From Miscanthus floridulus (lineage: Eukaryota; Streptophyta; Magnoliopsida; Poales; Poaceae), in assembly GCF_019320115.1 (NCBI RefSeq), contig NC_089582.1, positions 119,000,657-119,064,656 on the forward strand: DNA of 64,000 bases, given 5' to 3'. Position numbers and translations under genes: made by a program. The notes under the pieces are model-generated. The model saw only the letters and a program-made list of their open reading frames with translations. It was not told the origin of the DNA and searched no databases. Positions 30,437 through 41,644 of this stretch are shown piece after piece; within the stretch, counting starts at the first letter, position 1; the number at the start of each line of letters is the position of its first letter.

Positions 30437-33314
30437 ATCTCCCCCTTTTTGGTAATCAATGACAACTCTATAAAGATATGGAAATTAAGCTCTTTTGGAT
30501 TCATGTTGCTTGCCCAAGCAATTTTACCATATGAAAATGATTTTGGACAAGAACCACAAACCCAAAATGGTAGTATTAGCTCCCTCTTCATATGTGCCAG
30601 AGTGTTTGGTTTGAAGTTCGCATATATGCATAGATTGGAAATGTGGGAGAGTAATTACTATCAAATGATGCTAAGGTGTATAGAGTAATCCTTTGAAGTA
30701 TGATACCAATTGGAGTTGCACCTTTAGGTTCATCCTTAGCACCAAGGTTAGCTAGATAACACTTGGAAAAAAGGCACTAGATATCTCGTGAGATCAACAT
30801 TAAAAGCAAGGTATTAGCATTACTTGAAAAGCATACCAAGTGTCTAGCTATCATCCTATGCATGCTACTTTTTATTTCATCAATCAAATTCTACAACTAG
30901 CATACATCACACAAGCATGCATATTGAATTTAAGAACTTATGCAATGCAGGCAAGCACATGAATATGCACATGTCAAATGCAATCAATCAAAGTTCATGA
31001 GTTTGCTCCCCCTACTTGTGTGCTTCTCTTGTCCAAGAAATTTTGATCCATCTCTTTTCTTCAATGTTGCTCCCTCTTTATCCATGTCCATGTCCAACCT
31101 CTATTTCTTTGAGCTTTCAATCTTTCCCAAAGCTTTTATATCTTATCTCTTCCCCTTGTTCAATCTCAATCTCAAAGCTTTCATATCTTTATACAATCTC
31201 TCCCCCTTTGTCATCAATTTCCATAAAAGGTGTGCTTCTCATTGATGCAAAGGTATGCATTTGGGGTAGATGGCCGAGGCTTGAATCTTGTATTTTTATG
31301 GACATCACTTGATTGTTGGAATGACACCACTTGAAGATACCACTTGTAACTTGTACCACTTGTATCTTGTGTAGGGCTTCTTGAGATACCACACATAGGA
31401 TCTTTGATCTTGATATCAATTTGTGGTATAGCTCCCCCTATATGATAGCATGGGTCATCCATTTGATACATGTGAGCTCTTGTAGGTGAGTGATGCATTC
31501 TTCATTTGATGATCGCTTAAAGTTGAGGATCACTTGTGAAACCATCGTCTTGCATGATTGATACCATGTGTAGATGTGATACCACTTGAAAGAATCTTTT
31601 AGTATGGAACCACTTGTTGGATTTATCAATAAAAATATTTCTTGAACATTTGCTATCTTCATGAGTACCACTTTATAGGATATCACTTGTGAGTTGATCT
31701 AGACATCACTTGTGAATTCTTGATGAAATACTTGAGTCTAGATACCACTTAAAACAACCAAACTAGATACCCATTTATATTGTTGTCTTGTGTTTGTACT
31801 CTTATCATTATCATGAGCTTCTAATATTGACTTGAACTAAATTGATTTGCCTAAGCTTCCAAGTTTGGGTTGAACCAATGACAAGCTTCTTCACACCTCT
31901 TGCAAGGGTTATAAGGGTTATCTTACCAATGTTGTACTTGTCACTTGTTAGCAATCCAAATTAAGTCAAGTACTTGGGTTTAGTAGCTCATGGACAAATT
32001 TATATATTAACCACTAGATCAATTAATTATTCAAGCAATAGTGGTAGGCTATGAATGTAAATATTTTATTTGTTATGCATGATCCTATGAAGCATGTACT
32101 ATATGCACTAACCATATACTAGTAAGTGATGAAATAATCATGCTCATTATAATGATACATTTGCTATATTGGAGTAGAGGATAGTCACATAGATTCCAAT
32201 TCATTACTCCAATAGCAATGTGAAGTCTAATTATAAGCTTGGTGAAGACCAATAGACACTATTTTGAATTCCATTCTTCACCCATATGAAATGAATACCA
32301 CTTATGATCAAGTGCACTTTCTTGTTGTGGTTGGCTTGCTTCATCTTTTGATCAATGCTTGCATGAGAGCACTATTTAGAATACCACTTGAAATATCATG
32401 ACTAGCTCTCTTTTGAGTATTGCTTACTTTTCTTGATCAATCCTTTTAATTTCTTTAACTAAGCATTTCAAATGTTTCTCGGATCACCACTTCCATGTTA
32501 GCCTTCCAAGTACCACACTTGGTTTACCTACAAATAGGTGGCAAGCCCCTACACTAGGGAGAAGTGACCTCTCTCCAAAGAACCATTCTTGATACTCACT
32601 TGAAATAGCTTGATTGATTGCTCCAAGTGATGGATTTAACTTGATGAGTAACCTTGATTCCTTCTTTAAGTCCTTTTCTTTCTACTTGTTTAAGTCTTTT
32701 TCTTTCTATCAAATGATCTTCAATCATATTTAGAACTTAAACTTTATCTTCAACTTGAGTTTGATCTTGATCTTCATCTTGAGTACCAAAAGTGTGCAAA
32801 ATACACTCCACAATCAAATGGCCTTGTACTCTTTACTTGTTATGCTTCTAGATCATCTCAAAACCTAACTTAGGTACCTCAACTACTTGTAAATATGTTT
32901 CCAACTTGAGGACCTTTCAATCAAAGTGACTCTAGATCAATCCAATATTTTTGTCACTTTTCTGGCAGATTTTGTATCCTTCAAAGAAATAAGCATATTT
33001 TCCAAAATATAAATCCAAATACCACGAAATTTGGTGGAGGTGTGCATTACTAAGTTATCTAGCATCTTGGTTAGCTCATGATCATTCAACTAGCAAGCTT
33101 CAACTCAATTATTTACAAGCCATCAAATATATCTAATGAATCACCAACAACTTGAATTATAGCACTTGTATGATGTAGCACATTTGGACTTCACTCAATT
33201 ATCATGGCATTGGGTTTGGATATTCACTAAGGCTTCATATCTTAACTCAACATATGATGATCAATATGAAATCAATTGAATCAAGTCTCCAATGCCGATG
33301 GTACCTATAATCAA
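30437..33314 (-). other. Non-coding 3' internal region of element C
   Basis: About 2.9 kb without open frames of note, starting with the polypurine tract (AAAAAGGGGGAGATTG across the LTR border). It is clearly similar to 36318-39559 of element B. The phrase ataccacttg recurs (31337, 31579, 32381). Confidence 0.75.
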
Positions 33315-33929
33315 TCATCTACTTTTTGATGGTACCCAAACAAGTTTGGATCCTCTCAAGTCAGGAGCAACATACGTAGGCAATGCCTTAGTATGAGTAG
33401 CGAGATGTTTTGCAATAACAACCATAGAGGTACCATTACCATCCTTTCTAAGCACATTATTATCAATAATTGAAATAGGCTTAGAAATGTCACCTAGAGG
33501 ATATGAATGTGCCATGTGTCCCCTTTCCCGGCATGAGTAGCACTTTCTCTTTGTTTGAGCATTTTCTTCCTTGCTCATGTTGTGCTTCTCATTGCCTTGC
33601 TTCTCCTTGTTTGCTTGAGCCTTCTTCTCAAGCTTGTTTGGACAACCTGAAGCTAGGTGGCCTAATGTGTCACAACTATAGCATCTCATGTGAGCAATCT
33701 TCTCTATTTTCTCTTCTTTGTTCTTGCTCATTTGCTTTGCATCTTGATTCATTCTTGGACACATTGCTCTTTCTCTTGCTTTTTCACCCCTTCTAGTTTT
33801 CTTCTTATTTATCATCAATTCACCACCATCTTCATGATTGATCTCGATTTGCTCTTGGGGTGTCTTCTTTTGCTCAACTTGTGGCTTTGATTGAGGCTCT
33901 TCTAGTTGCTTCACTAATTGCTTGGTTGG
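33315..33929 (-). pseudogene. gag: Element C gag, C-terminal part
   Basis: About 200 residues downstream of the element B insertion, starting KQLEEPQSKPQVEQ. It has a CCHC knuckle (CYSCDTLGHLASGC). A second knuckle has lost its last Cys (CYSCRERGHMAHSY). It ends PDLRGSKLVWVPSKS, like element B gag. The upstream part is at 44038-45483. Confidence 0.85.
33925..33929. other. Target-site duplication of element B (left)
   Basis: GTTGG, repeated at 44033-44037 directly outside the other LTR. Confidence 0.9.
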
Positions 33930-36317
33930 TGAAGGGTCGAGATGGCGACTAGAGGGGGGGTGAATAGTCTTTTCTAAAACTTAATCGCGTTGGCTAACCG
34001 ATACAAATGCGGAATTTAAACTAACGGTCTAGCCAAGACTACACCCCACTATATATGTTCACTAGCACCTTGCAAAGATAACAATTATGCAACAAAGGTG
34101 CCGGGCTAGCTAGAGCTCTCCTAAATAATTCTAGGAGCAAGGTCACATAAACCTATGCCACTAGTAATTTAAACAACAAGGGAGCTCCTACACATGCTAG
34201 TAAGCAAAAGCACAAAGCTAACTAAGCTCACTAGCAATGCTCAATAACAAGGCAACCAATGCCTAATTAGAGAGCGCAAATACTTAGTTACACAAACTAA
34301 GCAATGTGACTAACAAGGTTACTAAAACCAAATTAGCCACGCAAGGGAGCTACTTCTATGCTACACAAGCAAGAAGGTAATTAGCAAGCTACACAAGCTA
34401 TCTAATTACAAGAGCAACTACACAAGCTTAATATGTATAGAAGTAATTGCAAGCTTGTGTAATGGGGATGCAAACCAACGGGAAGAACAAGGTTGACACG
34501 ATGATTTTTCTCCCGAGGTTCACGTGTTTGCCAACACGCTAGTCCCCGTTGTGTCGACCGCTCACTTGGTGGTTCGGCGGCTAATTAGCATCACCCGCTA
34601 AGCCCGCACATCGGGCGCCGCAAGAACCTACCCCTTGAGTGAGGGTAGCTCAATGACACGCTTTACTAGAGTTGCTCTTCGCGACTCCCGCGGGGCGAGC
34701 ACAATGCCCCTCACAAGCACTTCTCCGGAGCGCCGCACAAGCTTCTTGCGCGCTTCGACGGAGACCACCACCAAGCCGTCTAGGAGGTGGCAACCTCCAA
34801 GAGTAACAAGCACCACCGGCTTGCAACTCGATCACCTAGTGCCACTCGATGCAACCTCACGATGCAATCGCACTAGAATCGCTCACTCACACAATCGAAT
34901 GATCACTATCAAGTATATGTGTGATGGAGGGCTCCTAAGCACTCTCAAGCATGGACACAAAGTCCCCCAAGGTGCTCCACCCCAGCCATGGCCGAGGGCC
35001 ACTTCTATTTATAGCCCCAAGGGCTAAACTAGCCGTTACCCCTTCACTGGGCAACGGTCGGGACGACCGGACGCTCCGGTCGTGTTGACCGGACGCTGGA
35101 CCTCAGCGTCCGGTCGCCCACAGACGACCACGTGTCCCGGTTCCAACGGTCACTTGACCTGACCGGACGCTCCAGCTTCAACTGACCGGACGCTGAACCC
35201 CCAGCGTCCGGTCGTTTCCAGTAAGCTCCCGAGCATGACCGGACGCGTCCGGTCGAACGCGATCGGACGCAGCCAGCGTCCGGTCACACTCCAGCGACTA
35301 CTACACTCCACGATAGTGCGACCGGACGCAGCCTGCCAGCGTCCGGTGCATTCAGATCCAGCGTCCGGTCAGTTGACCGACGCCAGCATCTTCTCTATTT
35401 TCTTCACCCTTGCTCAAGTGTGCTAACCACAAGAATTTGCATCCGACGCAATAGAAAATAGACATTCCATTTTCCCGAAAGCGCCGAATCCCGCCTCACA
35501 AGCTCGGCGGGAGGGAGAGAGGGACCCAAACCCATCTCGCCCCTACAAACACCACCGCCTTTGTAAATGTGCCAACACCACCAAGTGTACACCACAATGT
35601 GTATGTGTGTTAGCATTTTCACAATCATTTCCCAAAGGTTGTTAGCCACTCAACTTGCCACGCCACTCGATCCTAGCGACAATGCAAAGTTAGATCACTC
35701 GAGTGGCACTAGATGACCGATATGCAAACAAGTTTGCCCCTCTTGATAGTACGGCCATCTATCCTAAACCCGGTCATAAACTTCTCTACACACCTATGAC
35801 CGGTGAAATGAAATGCCCTAGGTTATACCTTTGCCTTGCGCATTCCATTCCATCTCCTCCAATGTCGATGCAACACATGCACCAACACGATCAACAATGA
35901 TATGATCCACTTCATATCATCACATGATCATATTGGTTCATCGATCTTGACTCTACTTGCTTTTCACCGTTGCCATCGTCCATCGGCGCCAAGTCTTGCT
36001 CAAGCTTCACCGCCACGCGGTCCATCACTCCAAAGCCTTCGACTTGCCCTTCACGCTTGCAACCGGTCCATCAAGCCAAGTCTTGTCTTGATCTTCTCCA
36101 CCTTGATCACATGACTCAATGTCATGTCTCATGTGCATTTAAGCTCCTTCATCATCACATGTGTGAGCTTTGCAACATCTCCAAGCCATTTTCACCTTCA
36201 TGGCATATGTTGCTCACACACATGTACCTATGGACTAATCACCTGTGTATCTCACATAAACACAATTAGTCCACCTAAGTTGTCACTCAATTACCAAAAC
36301 CAAACAAGGACCTTTCA
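33930..36317 (-). repeat. 3' LTR of element B
   Basis: 2,388 bp; element-sense start TGAAAGGTCCTTG and end CTCGACCCTTCA. Identical to 41645-44032 as far as compared. It holds a palindromic ccggacgc/gcgtccgg minisatellite at 35075-35375. Short ORFs in it recur in every LTR copy and are not genes. Confidence 0.95.
35075..35375. repeat. Palindromic CCGGACGC / GCGTCCGG minisatellite in LTR
   Basis: About six direct (gaccggacgc) and six inverted (gcgtccggtc) copies, one fused as gaccggacgcgtccggtc. It recurs at 42790-43090 and 53858-54158. It is very CpG-dense and lies just upstream, in element sense, of the TATA box. Confidence 0.85.
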
Positions 36318-39300
36318 ATCTCCCCCTTTTTGGTAATTGATGACAACTCTACAAAGATATATAAAGTAATCTCTTTTGGATTCATGTTGCTTGCCCAAGC
36401 AATTTTACCATGTCAAAATGATTTTGGACAAGTACCATAAACCCGAAATGGTAGTATTAGCTCCCCCTACATATGTGCTAGAGTATTTCATTTGAAGCTT
36501 GCACATATGCATAGATTGACATTGTGGGAGAGTAAATACTACAAAATGATGCTAAGGTGTATAGAATAAAGCTTTGAAGCGAGTACCAATCGGAGTTGCA
36601 CCTTTAAGTTCATCCTTAGCACCATGGTTAGCTAGATATCACTTGATAATAAAACACTAGATACCTTGTGAGATCAACATTAAAAGCAAGGTACTAGCAT
36701 TACTTAAAAAGCATACCAAGTGTCTAGCTATCATCCTATGCATGCTAGTTATCAAATCATCATCCAAGTTCTACAACTAGCATACACCACACAAGCATGC
36801 ATATTGAATTTAAAAGCTTTATGCAATGCAAGCAAGCACATGATTATGCACATATCAAATGCAATCAATCAAAGTTCATGAGCTTGCTCCCCCTACTTGT
36901 GTGCTTCTCTTGTCCAAGAATTTTGATCCATCTCTTTTCTTCAATGTTGCTTCCTCTTTGTCCATGTCCACCCTCTATTTCTTTTGTATCTCATCTCTCC
37001 CATTGTACAATCTCTCTCCAAGCTTCATATCTTTGTACAACTTCTCCCCCTTTGTCATCAATTTCCATAAAAGGTGTGCTTCTTATTGATGCAAAGGTAT
37101 GCACTTTGGGGTAGATGGTTGAGACTTGCATTGTGCATTTTTTATGGACATTACTTGGTTGTTGGAATGACACTACATGTAGATACCATTTTGAACTTGT
37201 AACTTGTACTCCTTGTATCTTATCATTCTATGTATGGGTCATTCATTTTATTTCACTTAAGCTCTTGTAGGTGAGAGATGCATTCTTCATTTGATGATCA
37301 CTTAAAGTTGAGGATCACTTGTGGAACCATCATCTACTATGTATAGATACCACTTGTAGGAAGTGAATATCATTTGAAAGAATCTTCTAGTATGGAACCA
37401 CTTGTTTGATTTATCAATAAAGACCATTTCTTGAACATTTGCTATTTTCATGAGTACCACTTATAGGATATCACTTGTGAGTTGAAACATACAAACTAGA
37501 TATCCATTTGCATTGTTGTCTTGTGCTTGTACTCTTATCACTATCATGAGCTTCTTATGTGACTTGAACTAAATTGATTTGCTTAAGCTTTCAAGTCCGG
37601 TTTGAACCAATGACAAGCTTCTTCACACCTCTTGCAAGGGTTATCTTGCCAATGTTGTACTTGTCACTTGTTAGCAATCCAAATTAAGTCAAGTTCTTGG
37701 GTTTACTAGCTCATGAACAAATTCATATATTAACCACTAGATCAAGTAATCATTCAAGCAATAGTGATAGGCTATGAATTTCAAACATTTCATTTGTAAA
37801 GCATGATCCTATGAAGCATGTACTATATGCACTAACCGCATACTAGTAAGGGATGAAATGATCATGCACATTACAATGATACCTTTGCTATGTTGGAGTA
37901 GAGGATAGTCACATAGATTCCAATTCATTACTCCAATAGCAATGTGAAGTCCAATTAAAAGCTTGGTGAAGACCAATAGATACCAATTTGAATTCCATTC
38001 TTCACCCATATGAAATGAATACCACTTATGATCAAGTGCACTTTCTTGTTGTGGTTGACTTGCTTTATCTTTTGATCTTTGCTTGCATGAGAGCATTAAT
38101 ATGAGAATACCACTTGAAATATCATGACTAGCTCTCTTTTGGGTGTTGCTTGCTTTTCTTGATCAATCCTTTTGATTTCTTCAACTAAGCATCTCAAATG
38201 TTCCTCGGATCACCACTTCCATGTTAGCCTTCCAAGTACCACACTTGGTTTACCTACACATAGGCGGCAAGCCCCTACACTAGGGAGAAGTGACCTCTCT
38301 CCAAGAACCATTCTTGATACTCACTTGAAATGATTTGAATGATTGATCCAAGTGATGGACTTATCTTGATGAGTAAACTTGATTCCTTATTTAAGTCCTT
38401 TTCTTTGTACTTGTTTAAGTCCTTTTCTTTCTACCAAATGATTTCCAATCACAACTAGAACTTAAACTTCATCTTCATCTTGAGTTTGATCTTGATCTTC
38501 TAATTTGAGTACCAAATATGTGCAAAATACACTCCACAATCAAATGGCCTTGTACTCTTTGTTTAACATGTTACTAGATCGTCTCAAAACCAAACTTAGG
38601 TACCTCAATCACTTGTAAACATGTTTCTAACTTGAGGACCTTTCAATCAAAGTGACTCTAGATCAATCCAATACTTGTCACTTTTATGGCAGATTCTGTA
38701 CTCTCCAAAGAACTAAGCATATCTCTCAAAGTACAAATCCAAATACCATGAAATTTGGTGGAGATGAGCTTCACTTAGTTATCTAGCAGCCATAAAAATT
38801 TTAGCTTCATTTGATCTTATATGGACTGCTAAATTTTAATTCTTCCACCACTGCTACATGCTGAAAACTGCTGCACTATAGCTGACAAGAACCACTCCAA
38901 AACCGAAGCATTTCTTATCCAATTTTCATGAAATTTCTACAGCATCTTATACCATAAGTCTAGAGCATGTACACCAATTTTCATGCCAATCCAATAAGTT
39001 TTCAATACTCAAACATGGCTATGATCACAGCTAGCTCAGATTTTGAATATAGGACAGATTTCAAGCAATTGAGCTATACTTCATCAAATATGAATCAAAC
39101 TTGATACTAACTTGTTTGAATACTTCCATAAGACATATATCCATTCCAACCACTTACTTAATGTCATCTTATGAACTTATCCAACACAAATCAATCCAAA
39201 CTTGATTACTAAGCAATTATCCATTCAAACATCTCATAGCAAGCAACTTTGCATATTTATCCAATTCAATCAACTCATATACACCCAAATGAAATGATCA

Positions 39301-39559
39301 ACAAGAGATATACCTTGATTAGCTCATGATCATCCAACTAGCAAGCTTCAACTCAATTATTTGCAAGTCATCAAATATTCCAATAAATCACCACAACTTG
39401 AAATTTACACTTGTATGTTGTAGCACATTTGGACTTCATTCAATTTGTCATGGCATTGGGATTGGATGTGCACTAAGCTTCATATCTTGACTCAACATAT
39501 GATGAACAAAGTGAGATCAATTGAATCAAGCCTCCAATGCCAATGGTACCTACACACAT
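36318..39559 (-). other. Non-coding 3' internal region of element B
   Basis: 3.2 kb between gag and the 3' LTR. It opens with the polypurine tract (36318-36333 on plus: atctccccctttttgg). No pol remnant can be read in any frame. Similarity to 30437-33314 of element C shows the region is a shared, inherited part of this family. Confidence 0.8.
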
Positions 39560-41593
39560 TCATCCACTTTTTGATGGTACCCAAACAAGTTTGGGTCCTC
39601 TCAAGTTAGGAGCAACATACTTAGGCAACGCCTTAGTATGATTAGCGGGATGTTTTGCAATTGCAACCAATGAGGTACCATTGCCATCCTTTCTAAGCAT
39701 ATCATGATTATCAATTGAAATAGGCTTAGAAATTTTACCTAGGGGACATGAATGTGCCATGTGTCCCCTTTCCCGGCATGAGTAGCACTTCCTCTTTGAT
39801 TGAGCCTTTTCTTCCTTGCTCATGTTGTGCTTCTCATTGCCTTGCCTCTCATGGATTGCTTGAGCCTTCTTCTCAAGCTTGTTAGGACACTTAGAGGCAA
39901 AGTGTCCCATACTTCCACACTTGAAGCACTTGATGTGAGCATAGACTTTCTTCTCATTGTCATTCTTGCTCATCATCTTGGCATCTTGTATTTGCATTGG
40001 ATGCCTTGCCTTTCCACCCCTTCTTGTTTTCTTCTTCTTTATCATCAAATCACCACCATCTTCATGGTTGATCTTGATTTGCTCTTGGGGTGTCTTCTCT
40101 TGCTCAACTTGTGGCTTTGGTTGAGGCTTCACTTGTTGCTTCACCAATTCCTTGGTTGGGCACATCGAGGTAAGATGACCCCAAGTGCCGCACTTGAAGC
40201 ACTTGACATGCTTAAGCCTCTCTTCTTCTTTTAGCTTCTTGAGCTTCTCGATGTTAGGGCAACCATTTGCAAAGTGTCCCACTTCATGACACCGGAAGCA
40301 CATGGTATGAGAGAGCTTTCTTTGTTGTAGCTTCTTCATCTTTCTTTCTCTCTTCATTTTGCCCTTTGTCATCTTCTTTTCGAAGCCAAGGCCACACTTG
40401 TCACCATAGTTTCTTTGAGTTTTCAACATATGCTCAAAGGTGACTTTTGAGTTGTAGCACCTCTCTAACTTGTTGCTCAATTTCTTCACTTCATTTTTGA
40501 GCTCATTGTTCTCCTTCAAAATGTTAGTCTCACAAGACATAGAAGTAGAACAAGCATCTATATGTGAAGAGCATGGCATATCTAATAAATCATCACAAGA
40601 GGTGGATACATGCTTCTTGCCTACATCACAAGGGTTAGCAATAGTATGTGATTGATCAATTGACCCATGTGATGAGCTCTCATTATTTTTAAGTTTCTTT
40701 GTAAATATTTTAATGAGAGAAGCTTGTTTTTCTAATAATTCATCATGAGATGCAAGTAGTGTCTCATGATTCAATTTAAGCTCATCAAGTGAAGATTTAT
40801 AAGCATTATTTAATTTCTTATGTTCTTCACAAGAGTTCTTTAGAAATGAGTTTTCATTTTCTAATTTCAATGTTTTAGCTTTCTCATTTTCTAAAGACAT
40901 GGTCATGCTAGCAAGTCTACTAACAAGCTCATCATATGAATCAACATGATCAACCACATCATCATTTGATACCTTAGTGTCACCTTGTGACATGAAGCAA
41001 TGTGGTGTAGCGGATGGGCTTGTAGTAGCATCATCATGGCTTGAGCATGAACCATCATTACCATCAAGTGTGCATGGGGTAGCATCATCACTTGCAACAC
41101 TTGTGGCATCATCATCAACCTTGTCAAGTGAACTTGTAGTGGATTGATCATCATCATCCTCACTTGACAATGAGGTGGAGCAATCTTCCACAATCACCAA
41201 ATTGTGGTTATGCTCAACACACTCATGTGTCTCCTTCTTGGGCTCATCCTCCTTCATGAATTTTCCATCATCCCATGTGGAGGAATCACCGAAGGTGTCC
41301 TTGATGGAGTCCCATATCTCACGAGCGGTCCCCTTATAGTTTACTTGCTTCATCAAATCAAAATGTAAAGCATCCAATAGAAAACAACAAGCATTTGCAT
41401 CAAGTTCATAGAGGACTCTTTGAGCTTTGGTTAGAGTTCTATGATCCAAGACATGGGAGAGACCACTAGTGACAACCCACCAAAATTTAGGTCCCTTTGC
41501 ACGAAAATGATCAAGCATATGATTTTTCCAAAGTGCAAAGTTGGTGCCATTAAAAATGTGATTCTCACAATCATCTAGCCCATTAGACGCCAT
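39560..41593 (-). CDS. gag: Gag protein of element B (copia-type, four CCHC knuckles)
   Basis: 677 residues, ATG 41593, fully open. The N-terminus (MASNGLDDCENHIFNGTNFA, then ALWKNHMLDHF) and the segment LLDALHFDLMKQV..AREIWDSI are of the UBN2/copia gag type. A long acidic Ser/Asp-rich part (about residues 125-215) and coiled-coil helices (about 225-385, SLENEKAKTLKLENE) follow. Four CCHC knuckles then come near residues 430-600: CFRCHEVGHFANGC, CFKCGTWGHLTSMC, CFKCGSMGHFASKC and CYSCRERGHMAHSC. The C-terminus is GPKLVWVPSKS. Gag forms the particle and packages RNA. With no pol in the element, enzymes must come from elsewhere. It starts 38 bases after the PBS. Confidence 0.92.
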   Translation of the reverse strand: MASNGLDDCENHIFNGTNFALWKNHMLDHFRAKGPKFWWVVTSGLSHVLDHRTLTKAQRVLYELDANACCFLLDALHFDLMKQVNYKGTAREIWDSIKDTFGDSSTWDDGKFMKEDEPKKETHECVEHNHNLVIVEDCSTSLSSEDDDDQSTTSSLDKVDDDATSVASDDATPCTLDGNDGSCSSHDDATTSPSATPHCFMSQGDTKVSNDDVVDHVDSYDELVSRLASMTMSLENEKAKTLKLENENSFLKNSCEEHKKLNNAYKSSLDELKLNHETLLASHDELLEKQASLIKIFTKKLKNNESSSHGSIDQSHTIANPCDVGKKHVSTSCDDLLDMPCSSHIDACSTSMSCETNILKENNELKNEVKKLSNKLERCYNSKVTFEHMLKTQRNYGDKCGLGFEKKMTKGKMKRERKMKKLQQRKLSHTMCFRCHEVGHFANGCPNIEKLKKLKEEERLKHVKCFKCGTWGHLTSMCPTKELVKQQVKPQPKPQVEQEKTPQEQIKINHEDGGDLMIKKKKTRRGGKARHPMQIQDAKMMSKNDNEKKVYAHIKCFKCGSMGHFASKCPNKLEKKAQAIHERQGNEKHNMSKEEKAQSKRKCYSCRERGHMAHSCPLGKISKPISIDNHDMLRKDGNGTSLVAIAKHPANHTKALPKYVAPNLRGPKLVWVPSKSG

Positions 41594-41630
41594 CCTCTCG
41601 GGTCGGTAAAGACCACAAATGAGAGACCGG

Positions 41631-41642
41631 GCTCTGATACCA
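41631..41642 (-). other. Primer-binding site of element B
   Basis: TGGTATCAGAGC on the minus strand, two bases from the 5' LTR end. Initiator tRNA-Met type. Confidence 0.9.
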
Positions 41643-41644
41643 CT

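Noticed and set aside
34635..35027. 130-codon open frame found three times with identical sequence (also 42350 and 53418)
   Set aside because: It lies inside the LTR of element B and its copies; identity comes from LTR and segment duplication, not from selection on a protein.
36318..39559. Possible hidden pol in the long internal region
   Set aside because: No RT, integrase or protease motif was found in any frame; stops are dense on both strands.
39800..40234. Leu-rich 144-codon frame on plus, seemingly with membrane segments
   Set aside because: Antisense of the zinc-knuckle part of the gag of element B.
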